Positions 1 to 8,349 of a stretch of DNA of 64,000 nucleotides are shown here, in pieces; the first letter of the stretch is position 1, and every line of letters begins with the position of its first letter. The notes under the pieces were generated by a model that saw only the letters and a program-made list of their open reading frames with translations, made no database searches and had not been told where the DNA came from. The position numbers and the translations under genes were made by a program. This stretch comes from Mycolicibacterium agri (GTDB lineage: Bacteria; Actinomycetota; Actinomycetes; Mycobacteriales; Mycobacteriaceae), in assembly GCF_002553505.1 (NCBI RefSeq), contig NZ_PDCP01000033.1:1-64000 (forward strand), read 5' to 3'.

Positions 1-255
1 GAGCTCGATATCTACTTCTGCGATCCGCACTCGCCATGGCAACGCGGCAGTAACGAGAACACCAACGGGCTGCTGCGCCAATACTTTGCTAAAGGCACCG
101 ACCTATCAGTGTTCCCGGCCGACTACCTCGACTACGTTGCCGCCCAACTCAACACCCGACCCCGCAAAACCCTCGGCTGGAAGAAACCCGCTGAAGTCCT
201 CGACGAGCTACTCTCAAACCCGCCAAAACCACCCGCTGTTGCATCCACTGCCTGA
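1..255 (+). CDS. IS30-family transposase, C-terminal fragment (cut by window edge)
   Basis: An open frame runs from base 1 to a TGA at 253-255, giving 84 residues with no start inside the window. The segment CDPHSPWQRGSNENTNGLLR, followed by a hydrophobic stretch and then LNTRPRKTLGWKKPAEVL, is the typical end of the DDE integrase domain of IS30-family transposases; the E of GSNENTNG is the catalytic glutamate position. The N-terminal HTH and the two catalytic Asp residues lie outside the window. I could not recognise the right terminal inverted repeat after the stop, so whether the element is intact is unknown. It sits downstream of the minus-strand methyltransferase array. Confidence 0.85.
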   Translation, partial: ELDIYFCDPHSPWQRGSNENTNGLLRQYFAKGTDLSVFPADYLDYVAAQLNTRPRKTLGWKKPAEVLDELLSNPPKPPAVASTA

Positions 256-302
256 AATCGCCTGGGCTTTTGCGGGCATTAGCGTCTGCTCGCGCAAAAG
301 AA

Positions 303-362
303 GTCAGCGCGAGTGAAGCCAGCGCGAGTGAAGCCAGCGCGAGAGAAGTCAGCGCAAGGAAA
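303..362. repeat. 15-bp tandem repeat, four imperfect copies
   Basis: Four consecutive 15-bp units of the form G(T/C)CAGCGCGAGTGAA lie at 303-317, 318-332, 333-347 and 348-362, with the last two diverged; a further partial unit follows. The array fills the gap between the transposase stop and the 3' end of the methyltransferase gene at 378. The rest of 256-377 shows nothing else that I can interpret. Confidence 0.8.
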
Positions 363-377
363 GCCCGCGCACAAAAG

Positions 378-1280
378 TTACTGCTTGACCGCGGCGACGT
401 AGCTCATCTCGGCGAACATGCCGATCGTCTCGTCCTCGGGGAACACGAAACCGTTGGCGGCGTAGGCATCCGGCATCTTCTGCGCCGACACGTCCCAGCC
501 GTGTCCGGTCAGGTAGTCGACCACGTCATGGCGCTTGTCGTGGTAGATCAACTCGCCCATATCGATGTCATGGCCGTACGTCTTGAGCCGGTCGGTGATC
601 TGCCTGGAGCGTTCGTCGGCGAACATCGACACGTCCGGAATGTGCTCGGTGGCCACCCGGCTGCCTGACGCGCTGAGCTCGGTGATCCGGTCGAACAGCA
701 GATCCTGCGCCTCGGCCGGCAGGTAGATCAGCAGCCCTTCTGCGATCCACGCGGTCGGTTGGCCGGCGTCGAAACCGGCCTCCCGCAACGCCTTCGGCCA
801 GTCGTCGCGAAGGTCCACGGCGACCGTACGCCGGTCCGCGGTGGGCTGCGCGCCCAAGTCGGCAAGCGTCTTCGACTTGAAGTCGATCACCGCGGGCTGG
901 TCGACCTCGTACACCACCGTCCCGCACGGCCACGGCAGACGATATGCCCGGGCGTCCAGTCCGGCCGCCAGGATGACGGCTTGGCGCACCCCCGCTGCGG
1001 CGGCGGCGGTGAACAGCTTGTCGAAGTGGCGCGTACGCACCGCCATTCCTTCGGCCGCCCGCCGGAGGTTGAACACCGGGTCCAACTCTTCGAGATTCAC
1101 CTCGCCGTCGAGCGCCTTGATGAAGAAGTCGACCCCGACGGCGCGCACCAGCGGCTCGGCGAACGGATCGTCGATCAGACCCTCGCGGTGGGCCAGCACA
1201 CGCTGCGAGGCCACCATGGTGGCGGTGCTGCCCACGCTGGACGCCAGGTCCCAGGTGTCGTTGTCGGTGCGGGCCATCAT
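378..1280 (-). CDS. Class I SAM-dependent methyltransferase, LCM-like (paralog 1)
   Basis: A 300-residue protein of the mycobacterial LCM/PPM1-like methyltransferase family (the Rv0731c/Rv0726c type), which presumably transfers a methyl group from SAM to an unknown acceptor. N-terminal DTWDLASSVG is the family signature. Motif I is VILAAGLDARAYRLPWP, followed by the acidic strand end VYEVDQPAVIDFK and by AWIAEGLLIYLP. The gene overlaps the upstream paralog by ATGA. There are two consecutive ATG codons; the second (1277) is better spaced from GAGGAG, so the protein may start one residue later. The substrate cannot be read from the sequence. Confidence 0.88.
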   Translation of the reverse strand: MMARTDNDTWDLASSVGSTATMVASQRVLAHREGLIDDPFAEPLVRAVGVDFFIKALDGEVNLEELDPVFNLRRAAEGMAVRTRHFDKLFTAAAAAGVRQAVILAAGLDARAYRLPWPCGTVVYEVDQPAVIDFKSKTLADLGAQPTADRRTVAVDLRDDWPKALREAGFDAGQPTAWIAEGLLIYLPAEAQDLLFDRITELSASGSRVATEHIPDVSMFADERSRQITDRLKTYGHDIDMGELIYHDKRHDVVDYLTGHGWDVSAQKMPDAYAANGFVFPEDETIGMFAEMSYVAAVKQ

Positions 1281-2179
1281 TCTCCTCGCAGGGTTGCCGT
1301 CAGATATCCGGAGTCACCGAAGATCCTAGTGATCTCGTCATCGGGCAACTCGAAACCGTTGGCTGCGTACGCCTGCCCGGAGAGCAAGATGCTCACGTGC
1401 CATCCTTGTGCGGCCAGGTGATCGCGGGCGGAATTGCGCTCGCCGGCGAAGAACAACTCCGACAGCTTGAGGTCCGTGCCTGCCCGCTTCGACCGTTCGT
1501 CCAGCCGCTGCGCCCAGTCATCGGGGGCCGACGCGAGGTCCATGTGCTCGGTGGCCAGCCTGCTGCCCGGCGCCGACAGCGCGGTGATGTGGTCGAACAA
1601 CCGATCCTGCGCGTCCGGCGGCAGATACGGCAACAACCCTTCCGCGATCCAGGCGGTCGGTTGATCGGCGCGAAAACCGGTGTCGCGCAACGCGGTAGGC
1701 CAGTCGTCGCGCAGGTCGACGGCCACCGTCTTGCGAATCGCGCTCGGCACCGCGCCGAGGCGCTCAAGCGTCGTCGTCTTGAATTCGATGACCGCAGGCT
1801 GATCGACCTCGAACACCACGGTGCCCGCCGGCCACGGAAGTCGATAGGCGCGGGTGTCCAAACCCGCCGCCAGAATGACCGCCTGACGGATGCCCGCGTC
1901 GGTGGCGGCGGTGAAGAAGTCGTCGTAAAACCTTGTCCTGACCGCGATCTGCTCGCTCATCGCCTTGCGGTTCATCACCGGGTCGTCGATCAGCATTTCA
2001 CCGTCGACGATCTTGATGAACGACTCGACGCCCACCGCGCGGACGAGTGGTTCGGCGTACGGGTCGTCCAGCAGTGCATCGGGCCCCTTCGATGCGATCG
2101 CGCGGGACGCCGCGACCGCGGTGGCCGTCGCGCCCACGCTGGATGCAAGGTCCCAGGTGTCGTTGTCTGTTCTCGTCAT
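1277..2179 (-). CDS. Class I SAM-dependent methyltransferase, LCM-like (paralog 2)
   Basis: A 300-residue tandem paralog of its neighbours, with the same DTWDLASSVGATAT start. Motif I is VILAAGLDTRAYRLPWP, the acidic loop is VFEVDQPAVIEFK, and AWIAEGLLPYLPPDAQ follows. The C-terminal half differs most among the four copies, which suggests different acceptor pockets. Its stop overlaps the start of paralog 1, and it lies 8 nt after the stop of paralog 3, so the array is almost certainly one transcript. In M. tuberculosis one gene of this type (Rv0731c) occupies the same place next to secY. Confidence 0.88.
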   Translation of the reverse strand: MTRTDNDTWDLASSVGATATAVAASRAIASKGPDALLDDPYAEPLVRAVGVESFIKIVDGEMLIDDPVMNRKAMSEQIAVRTRFYDDFFTAATDAGIRQAVILAAGLDTRAYRLPWPAGTVVFEVDQPAVIEFKTTTLERLGAVPSAIRKTVAVDLRDDWPTALRDTGFRADQPTAWIAEGLLPYLPPDAQDRLFDHITALSAPGSRLATEHMDLASAPDDWAQRLDERSKRAGTDLKLSELFFAGERNSARDHLAAQGWHVSILLSGQAYAANGFELPDDEITRIFGDSGYLTATLRGE

Positions 2180-2187
2180 TCGTCTGC

Positions 2188-3093
2188 CTACTGTCGAATT
2201 GCGGTGACAGCCAACGATCCTCGCATCGGTGCGAGGTCTTCGCTGTCGGGAAAGTGCCGCCCGTACTCGACGAACATCTCGGGCCGGTCGCGGGCGGTGA
2301 CCTGCCAGCCGTGTTCGGTGAGGTACTCGACGACGGGATTGCGCTCACCCGGATAGAACAGGTCGGCGAAGTTCAGGTCGAAGCCGTGCTTTCGCCAGCA
2401 CTGCCGAAACTGTTCTGCGCGTTGGCCGATGCTGGCGCCCGCGTCAGGGTGGAATTCGGTGGCCAGCCTGCTGCCCGGCGCCGACAGCGTCGCGATGTCG
2501 TCGAAGAGGCGATCCTGCGCATCGGGCGGCAGGTACACCAGCAGCCCCTCGGCCGACCACGCGGTGGGTTTCGTATCGTCAAAACCGTTGCGGCGCAACT
2601 CCGCCGGCCAGTCATCGCGCAAATCGATGCTCACCGCGCGACGCTGTGCCGTCGGCTCCGCGCCGATCGACGCCATCGTCTCGTTCTTGAACTCGATCAC
2701 CCTGGGCTGGTCGATCTCGTAGACGACGGTGCCCGCGGGCCAGTTCAGCCGGTAGGCGCGCGCGTCGAGACCGGCGGCCAAGATCACCGCCTGCCGTATC
2801 CCGGCCTTCGCCGCGTCGATGAAGAAGTCGTCGAAGAAGCGGGTGCGCACCGCCATCACATCGGTGAGCAGCCGGCTCGCGGCCCTGCCCTCGTCGTCGG
2901 ACAGGACGGGGTCGCCGTCGATCAACCGGACGAAGAAATCGAGTCCGACCGCGCGCACCAGAGGTTCGGCGAACGGGTCGTCGATGATCGCGTCGGGCTC
3001 TTTGCTGGCGAGCGCCCGCGCCGCGGCGACCATCGTCGCGGTGGCCCCGACGCTGGATGCGACGTCCCAGCTGTCAGCGTCGGCCCGCGTCAC
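2188..3093 (-). CDS. Class I SAM-dependent methyltransferase, LCM-like (paralog 3)
   Basis: 301 residues from a GTG start that overlaps the stop of paralog 4 (GTGA). It has the family N-terminus (SWDVASSVGATATM, with V for the usual L), motif I VILAAGLDARAYRLNWP, acidic loop VYEIDQPRVIEFK and AWSAEGLLVYLPPDAQDRLFD. The N-terminal cap carries an extra acidic stretch (DPVLSDDEG) compared with paralogs 1 and 2. It is translationally coupled to paralog 4 and is part of the four-gene minus-strand array. Confidence 0.88.
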   Translation of the reverse strand: MTRADADSWDVASSVGATATMVAAARALASKEPDAIIDDPFAEPLVRAVGLDFFVRLIDGDPVLSDDEGRAASRLLTDVMAVRTRFFDDFFIDAAKAGIRQAVILAAGLDARAYRLNWPAGTVVYEIDQPRVIEFKNETMASIGAEPTAQRRAVSIDLRDDWPAELRRNGFDDTKPTAWSAEGLLVYLPPDAQDRLFDDIATLSAPGSRLATEFHPDAGASIGQRAEQFRQCWRKHGFDLNFADLFYPGERNPVVEYLTEHGWQVTARDRPEMFVEYGRHFPDSEDLAPMRGSLAVTAIRQ

Positions 3094-4037
3094 TTCGCGT
3101 CCTGAACGCGGCCGTCGAAGCCGCCGCTGACGTAGCGCAGCCCGGCGAACGGCTCGCCGTCGGGGAACGGCGGATACCCGTTGGCGGTCAACAACTCGTT
3201 GACCGTGTTGCCGTCCATCCGCCAGCCGCGCTCATTCAGATAGGCGGCGGGCTCATTGCGGTCGCCGAGGTAGACCAGGTCGGTCCAGTCAAGCTCGTAG
3301 CCGTGCTCGCGCCACCGCTCGGCGGCCGCCTGCATGCGCTCCATCGCCTCGTCGATGTCCTTCTGGTCGAAGGGCGGCGCGCTCTCGGTGGCCAGCCTGC
3401 TGCCCGGCGCGGACAGCGCGGTGATGGTGTCCAGCAGCCGGTCCTGCGCCTCGGCCGGCAGGTAGCCGAGCAGCCCCTCGGCGCTCCACGCCGTGGGCCG
3501 CTCGGGATCGAAGCCGGCCTTTCTCAACGCTTCGGGCCAGTCGAAGCGCAGGTCGATCGCCACGGCCCTGCGGTCGGCTTTGGGTTCGGCGCCGATCTCG
3601 GCGAGCGCCTTGGTCTTGAACGTGATGACATCCGGCTGGTCGACCTCGTAGACGACGGTGCCCGCCGGCCACGGCAACCGGTAGGCCCGCGAATCCAGGC
3701 CCGACGCCAGGATCACGACCTGGCGGATGCCCGCGGCCGTCGCCTCGGTGAAGAAGTCATCGAAGAATTTGGTGCGCACCGCCATGTTGTCGACCATCCG
3801 GCCCATGCCGGTGTTCTCGTCGCCGTCGACGTCCAACGCCGAGGGCTCCAGCTCACCGGTCGCCAAGCGGGTGAACACGTCGACGCCGACGGCCCGCACC
3901 AGCGGCTCGGCGTACGGGTCGCTGATCAGGGCACCATCGATCCGCGTCACCATGGCGCGGGCAGCAGCCACCATCGTGGCCGTCGCGCCCACGCTGGAGG
4001 CCAGATCCCACGTGTCGTCGTCTGTTCGCGCCATCAA
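3090..4037 (-). CDS. Class I SAM-dependent methyltransferase, LCM-like (paralog 4, first in operon)
   Basis: About 315 residues, the longest copy. It has DTWDLASSVGATATMVA at the N-terminus, motif I VILASGLDSRAYRLPWP, acidic loop VYEVDQPDVITFK and AWSAEGLLGYLPAEAQ. The extra length is in the cap (LEPSALDVDGDENTG) and at the C-terminus. The coordinates include a TTG at 4037; the ATG at 4034 (MARTDDDTW) is equally possible and no strong ribosome binding site decides. It is transcribed divergently from secY and is the positional equivalent of Rv0731c. Confidence 0.86.
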   Translation of the reverse strand: MMARTDDDTWDLASSVGATATMVAAARAMVTRIDGALISDPYAEPLVRAVGVDVFTRLATGELEPSALDVDGDENTGMGRMVDNMAVRTKFFDDFFTEATAAGIRQVVILASGLDSRAYRLPWPAGTVVYEVDQPDVITFKTKALAEIGAEPKADRRAVAIDLRFDWPEALRKAGFDPERPTAWSAEGLLGYLPAEAQDRLLDTITALSAPGSRLATESAPPFDQKDIDEAMERMQAAAERWREHGYELDWTDLVYLGDRNEPAAYLNERGWRMDGNTVNELLTANGYPPFPDGEPFAGLRYVSGGFDGRVQDAK

Positions 4038-4330
4038 GAACCCCTGTCGATAAGGTATCCACCAATTTACTTAGCCCATGTAACGAGCGATCGTGACTGT
4101 ACGCTCTGTTCCTGGAAAGGACCCTGAAAAGCCGCTTAACCTCACCTGCTGCCGTACCTGCTGCCACCGCGGATGCGGGATTGACAGCAACAAACTGTTA
4201 CTCTCGGAGACTGCGTGACTCCGCAGGCTGGGCGCCTGTGTGGGCTCGGCATACATGACTTAACCAACGCTGGCAGACAACCAGCCCATTCGGCACGCCG
4301 CGATTAGAGCCCGGCTGCGCAGGAGGAAGA
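4038..4330. other. Divergent intergenic region, methyltransferases / secY
   Basis: 293 bp between divergent operons. It must carry promoters in both directions. I see a short hairpin (CTGCG-TGACTC-CGCAG around 4212-4227) and an exact TTGACA at 4181-4186, but no convincing -10 box at standard spacing from it. The secY ribosome binding site AGGAGGA is at 4321-4327. Confidence 0.5.
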
Positions 4331-5656
4331 GTGCTCTCGGCTTTCATCTCATCGCTGCGGACAGTCGACCTGCGACGAAAGATCCTGTTCACCCTCGGCA
4401 TCCTGATCCTCTACCGGGTCGGCGCCTCGATCCCGTCGCCCGGCGTGAACTACCCGAATGTCCAGCGGTGCATCGCCGACCTCAGCGGTGGCGACTCGGC
4501 GCAGATCTACTCGCTGATCAACCTGTTCTCCGGCGGCGCGCTGCTGCAGCTGGCGGTGTTCGCGATCGGCATCATGCCCTACATCACCGCGAGCATCATC
4601 GTGCAGCTGCTCGGCGTGGTCATCCCGCGCTTCGAGGAGCTGCGCAAGGAGGGCCAGGCCGGCCAGGCCAAGCTCACCCAGTACACCCGCTACCTGTCCA
4701 TCGCGCTGGCCCTGCTGCAGGCCACCAGCATCGTGGCGCTGGCCGCCAACAACGGCCTGCTGCCCAACTGCCAGCTCGACATCATCCAGGACACCTCGGT
4801 CTTCTCCCTGGCCGTGATGGTCATCGTGATGACCGCCGGCGCCGCCCTGGTGATGTGGATGGGCGAGCTGATCCAGGAGCGCGGCATCGGCAACGGCATG
4901 TCGCTGCTGATCTTCGCCAGCATCGCCGCCCGCATCCCGTCAGAGGGCAAGAGCATCCTCGACAGCCGCGGGCCCGTCGTGTTCACCGCGGTCTGCGCCG
5001 CCGCGCTGGTCATCATCATCGGCGTGGTGTTCGTCGAGCAGGGCCAGCGCCGCATCCCGGTGCAGTACGCCAAGCGCATGGTGGGCCGCAGGATGTACGG
5101 CGGCACCTCGACGTATCTGCCGCTGAAGGTGAACCAGGCCGGCGTCATCCCGGTCATCTTCGCCTCGTCGCTGATCTACATTCCGCACCTGATCACCCAG
5201 CTGATCCAAAGCGGCAAGGCCAACCCAGGAAACAGCTGGTGGGACCGGTTCGTCGCAACCTATCTGACGAACCCTGCCAGCCCGTCCTACATCGCGATCT
5301 ACTTCGGGCTGATCGTGTTCTTCACGTACTTCTACGTGTCGGTGCAGTTCAACGTCGATGAGCGGGCCGACGAAATGAAGAAGTACGGCGGCTTCATCCC
5401 CGGGATCCGGCCCGGTAAGCCGACCGCCGACTACCTGCGGTTCGTGTTGAACCGCATCACCCTGCCGGGCTCGATCTATCTGGGCGTCATCGCCGTCCTG
5501 CCGAACCTGTTCCTCGAAATCGGCAATACCGGCGGTGTTCAGAACTTGCCGTTCGGAGGTACGGCGGTTCTCATTATGGTTGGCGTCGGGTTGGATACGG
5601 TCAAACAGATCGAAAGCCAGCTGATGCAGCGCAACTACGAAGGGTTCCTGAAGTGA
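4331..5656 (+). CDS. secY: Preprotein translocase subunit SecY
   Basis: 441 residues, the usual length for the channel subunit of the Sec translocon in the plasma membrane, where it works with SecE/SecG and SecA. The N-terminus LSAFISSLRTVDLRRKILFT and the segments PYITASIIVQLL, GNGMSLLIF and the cytosolic loop YAKRMVGRR are SecY hallmarks, with ten hydrophobic helices. The start is GTG at 4331, three bases after AGGAGGA. The stop overlaps the adk start (GTGA), giving the classical secY-adk-map order. Confidence 0.98.
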   Translation: MLSAFISSLRTVDLRRKILFTLGILILYRVGASIPSPGVNYPNVQRCIADLSGGDSAQIYSLINLFSGGALLQLAVFAIGIMPYITASIIVQLLGVVIPRFEELRKEGQAGQAKLTQYTRYLSIALALLQATSIVALAANNGLLPNCQLDIIQDTSVFSLAVMVIVMTAGAALVMWMGELIQERGIGNGMSLLIFASIAARIPSEGKSILDSRGPVVFTAVCAAALVIIIGVVFVEQGQRRIPVQYAKRMVGRRMYGGTSTYLPLKVNQAGVIPVIFASSLIYIPHLITQLIQSGKANPGNSWWDRFVATYLTNPASPSYIAIYFGLIVFFTYFYVSVQFNVDERADEMKKYGGFIPGIRPGKPTADYLRFVLNRITLPGSIYLGVIAVLPNLFLEIGNTGGVQNLPFGGTAVLIMVGVGLDTVKQIESQLMQRNYEGFLK

Positions 5657-6201
5657 GAGTCGTACTGCTCGGGCCGCCGGGGGCGGGCAAGGGCACGCAG
5701 GCGCAAAGGCTGTCCGAGAAGCTCGGCATCCCGCAGATCTCCACCGGCGATCTGTTCCGGCAGAACATCAGCTCGGGCACGCCATTGGGCCTGGAGGCCA
5801 AACGCTACCTGGACGCCGGCGATCTGGTGCCCTCGGAGCTGACGAACAAGCTGGTCGAGGACCGCATCGAGCAGCCCGACGCCGCCGACGGGTTCATTCT
5901 CGACGGCTACCCCCGCTCGGTGGAGCAGGCCGAGGCGCTCGACGAGATGCTCAAGAACCACAACACCAAGCTCGACGCCGTGCTGGAGTTCGTGGTCAGC
6001 GAGGAGGAGCTGTTCAAGCGCCTCAAGGCTCGCGGGCGCGCCGACGACACCGAGGAAGTCATCCACAACCGGATGAAGGTGTACGCCGACGAGACCAAGC
6101 CGCTGCTCGAGTACTACCGCCGCAACAACTTGCAGACCGTCGACGCCGTCGGCAGCCTCGACGAGGTCTTCGCCCGTGCGCTGCGCGCACTCGGCAAGTA
6201 G
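5653..6201 (+). CDS. adk: Adenylate kinase
   Basis: 182 residues, catalysing ATP + AMP to 2 ADP in the cytosol. The P-loop GPPGAGKGTQAQRL is at residues 7-20, STGDLFRQNI is the AMP site, and DGYPRSVEQAEAL is the conserved Asp/Arg segment. The length and the short segment after RLKARGRADD show the lidless form typical of mycobacteria, without the Zn-type LID. The GTG start overlaps the secY stop by 4 nt, so translation is coupled. Confidence 0.98.
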   Translation: MRVVLLGPPGAGKGTQAQRLSEKLGIPQISTGDLFRQNISSGTPLGLEAKRYLDAGDLVPSELTNKLVEDRIEQPDAADGFILDGYPRSVEQAEALDEMLKNHNTKLDAVLEFVVSEEELFKRLKARGRADDTEEVIHNRMKVYADETKPLLEYYRRNNLQTVDAVGSLDEVFARALRALGK

Positions 6202-6204
6202 CCA

Positions 6205-7002
6205 ATGATCACACTGCCCGGACTGCGCACCCGCAAAGTCGTGGAGCCGCGCACACCCGACGAACTCGACGCCATGGCCGCCGCGGGCGCGCTGGTCGCT
6301 TCGGCGCTGCGCGCCGTCAGGGAAGCCGCCGCACCCGGCGTCAGCACGCTGGATCTGGACCGCATCGCCGAATCGGTGATCCGCGACGGCGGCGGCACAC
6401 CGTCATTCCTCGGCTATCACGGGTTCCCGGCGAGCATCTGCTCATCGGTGAACGACCGCGTCGTGCACGGCATCCCGTCGGCCGCCGAGACTCTCGCGGC
6501 CGGCGATCTCGTGTCGATCGACTGCGGTGCGGTTCTCGACGGCTGGCACGGGGACTCGGCCATCACGTTCGGGATCGGCGCGATCATCCCGGTCGACGAC
6601 GCGCTGTCGCAGGCCACCAAGGAGTCGATGGAGGCGGGCATCGCCGCGATGGTGCCCGGCAACCGGCTCACCGATGTCTCGCACGCCATCGAACGCGGCA
6701 CCCGGGCCGCCGAGCAGCGCTACGGCCGCAAGTTCGGCATCGTCGAAGGCTACGGCGGGCACGGCATCGGCAGGCGCATGCACATGGATCCGTTCCTGCC
6801 CAACGAAGGCCAGCCGGGACGGGGGCCGTACCTGGCCGTCGGCTCGGTGCTGGCCATTGAACCGATGCTGACGCTGGGCACGTCGAAGACGGCGGTGCTG
6901 GAAGACGAGTGGACGGTTGTGACCGTTGACGGGTCGCGCGCCGCCCATTGGGAGCACACTGTTGCTGTCACCGAAGATGGGCCCCGCATTCTCACCCGCT
7001 AG
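6205..7002 (+). CDS. mapA: Type I methionine aminopeptidase
   Basis: 265 residues; a cytosolic metallopeptidase that removes the initiator Met from new proteins. The metal ligands are visible in order: IDCGAVLDGWHGDSA (two Asp), GYGGHGIGRRMH (His), AIEPM (Glu) and EHTVAVTEDG (Glu). The substrate His lies in VVHGIPS. The gene starts 3 nt after adk and corresponds to Rv0734 (mapA). It lacks the SH3-binding N-terminal extension of the second mycobacterial MetAP. Confidence 0.96.
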   Translation: MITLPGLRTRKVVEPRTPDELDAMAAAGALVASALRAVREAAAPGVSTLDLDRIAESVIRDGGGTPSFLGYHGFPASICSSVNDRVVHGIPSAAETLAAGDLVSIDCGAVLDGWHGDSAITFGIGAIIPVDDALSQATKESMEAGIAAMVPGNRLTDVSHAIERGTRAAEQRYGRKFGIVEGYGGHGIGRRMHMDPFLPNEGQPGRGPYLAVGSVLAIEPMLTLGTSKTAVLEDEWTVVTVDGSRAAHWEHTVAVTEDGPRILTR

Positions 7003-7038
7003 CGTCCGCGGCTCGCTCACTTCGGTGAGCAAACTTTT

Positions 7039-7066
7039 TGAACCTGAGCGGCCTCAGCCTCGTATT
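7039..7066 (+). promoter_or_regulatory. Sigma-L type promoter of sigL-rslA
   Basis: TGAACC (7039-7044), exactly 16 nt, then CGTATT (7061-7066). This matches the sigma-L consensus described in M. tuberculosis (TGAACC, 16-18 nt, CGT). The predicted start of transcription is about 7073, just upstream of GGGGGAGG and the ATG at 7083. It implies autoregulation of sigL. Confidence 0.75.
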
Positions 7067-7082
7067 AACGGGGGAGGTATGG

Positions 7083-7595
7083 ATGGACGATCCCGAAGCC
7101 GCCTTGATGCGTTTGCTCTACCAGGAGCACGGCGCAGCGTTATGGCGCTATGCCGTGCGGCTTACGGGTGACCCAGCACGAGCAGAGGATGTGGTGCAGG
7201 AAACGTTGCTGCGTGGTTGGCAGCATCCCGAAGTCACCGACAGCGAGCGGTCGGCGCGAGCCTGGCTGTTCACTGTCGCGAGGAATTTGATCATCGATGA
7301 ACGGCGCAGCGCCAGGTTTCGCAGCGAGACGGGAACCGCGGACCCCGAACGGGTCCTCGATCGCGCCGTCCCAGACGAGGTGGATTCCGCGTTGGACCGC
7401 ATGTTGTTGAGCGGCGCCCTGGCGCAGCTGTCGCCCGAACACCGCGCGGTGATCAAGCGTTCGTACTACCAGGGTTGGACCACGGCGCAGATCGCCGCGG
7501 ACTTGGAGATCGCCGAAGGGACCGTGAAGTCGAGGTTGCACTACGCCGTGCGAGCGTTGCGCCTCTCGTTGCAGGAGATGGGGGTGACTCGATGA
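7083..7595 (+). CDS. sigL: ECF RNA polymerase sigma factor SigL
   Basis: 170 residues from ATG 7083, which follows GGGGGAGG at 7070-7077. An upstream in-frame start at 7038 is rejected because the promoter boxes lie inside it. Region 2 (DVVQETLLRGWQHPE, then WLFTVARNLIIDERR) and region 4 (SYYQGWTTAQIAADLEIAEG, then TVKSRLHYAVRAL) are clear, with no extra domain. It directs RNA polymerase to TGAACC-N16-CGT promoters. In M. tuberculosis its targets include polyketide synthase and secreted-protein genes. The stop overlaps the anti-sigma start (ATGA), as expected for a sigma/anti-sigma pair. Confidence 0.95.
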   Translation: MDDPEAALMRLLYQEHGAALWRYAVRLTGDPARAEDVVQETLLRGWQHPEVTDSERSARAWLFTVARNLIIDERRSARFRSETGTADPERVLDRAVPDEVDSALDRMLLSGALAQLSPEHRAVIKRSYYQGWTTAQIAADLEIAEGTVKSRLHYAVRALRLSLQEMGVTR

Positions 7596-8335
7596 CGCAC
7601 CCGGCGCGCCGCGACGAACGCGACGAACATGTGCACGGCGAGGACCCGTACGTACTGTGGGACGCCGCGTACGTCCTCGGCGCGCTGTCGGGGGCCGAAC
7701 GGCGGGAATTCGAAGCGCACATGGACACCTGCGCGCGGTGCAGTGCGGCCGTCGCCGAACTGAGCGGCATCCCGGCCCTGTTGGGGCAGCTGGACCTCGA
7801 GGAGGTGCAAGCGCTCGACGATCCGCCCGCCGAACCGCCGTTGCGACCCGAGGTGCTGGAGTCGTTGCTGCAGCAGGTCGAGTGGCGGCGCAGACGAACG
7901 CGCAGGCGCAGCATGATGACGTTCGCCGCGGCAGCGGCGGTGTTGGCGGTCGCCGTCGTGGTCGGCATCTGGCCGTTCGTCGGCGGGCGAAACGGCGGCG
8001 GCGATGAGCCGATGGCGTCGACGGTCACGATGAGCAAGGTGGCGCAGACACCGATCAACGCCACCGTGACGCTGACCGGTTTCGGCTGGGGGACCAGGGT
8101 CGACATGGTGTGCACCTACGGCGACTACGCCAGCCGCGGTCTGGCCACCACCCAGAATCTGTCGATGGTTCTGTTGGGCGACAACGGAACTCAGAGTCAG
8201 ATCGCCACTTGGGTCGGGGTGAACGGAGCCACCGCGATGCCGAGCGGTAACACCACGATGCAAAAGGATCAGATCAAGGCAGTCCAGCTCGTCGACACCG
8301 ACACGAAGGCTGTCCTGCTTCAAACCAATTTGTGA
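7592..8335 (+). CDS. rslA: Zinc-associated anti-sigma factor RslA
   Basis: 247 residues from the ATG that overlaps the sigL stop. The N-terminal cytosolic anti-sigma domain carries the HxxxCxxC motif at His43, Cys47 and Cys50 (HMDTCARC), which binds zinc and releases the sigma factor on oxidation in the characterised family. One membrane helix lies at about residues 106-128. The C-terminal roughly 115 residues are predicted to be outside the membrane (TLTGFGWGTRVDMVCTY onwards). It holds SigL inactive. Its stop codon lies inside a CRP-like palindrome. Confidence 0.93.
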   Translation: MTHPARRDERDEHVHGEDPYVLWDAAYVLGALSGAERREFEAHMDTCARCSAAVAELSGIPALLGQLDLEEVQALDDPPAEPPLRPEVLESLLQQVEWRRRRTRRRSMMTFAAAAAVLAVAVVVGIWPFVGGRNGGGDEPMASTVTMSKVAQTPINATVTLTGFGWGTRVDMVCTYGDYASRGLATTQNLSMVLLGDNGTQSQIATWVGVNGATAMPSGNTTMQKDQIKAVQLVDTDTKAVLLQTNL

Positions 8336-8346
8336 GTCCGCTCACG
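8331..8346. promoter_or_regulatory. CRP-like palindrome overlapping the rslA stop
   Basis: TGTGA (8331-8335), 6 nt, TCACG (8342-8346). This fits the mycobacterial CRP (Rv3676-type) pattern TGTGA-N6-TCAC(A/G). Its centre is about 45 bp before the expected start site of the sigma-L promoter at 8350-8377. The same bases could form a short hairpin ending rslA, so the role is uncertain. Confidence 0.4.
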
Positions 8347-8349
8347 AAT

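Noticed and set aside
4181..4186. Exact TTGACA as a secY -35 box
   Set aside because: No acceptable -10 hexamer is found 16-18 nt downstream; a lone -35 match is not enough.
7038..7082. An N-terminally longer SigL starting at 7038
   Set aside because: The extension lies over the TGAACC-N16-CGT promoter; ATG 7083 has a strong ribosome binding site and fits the family length.
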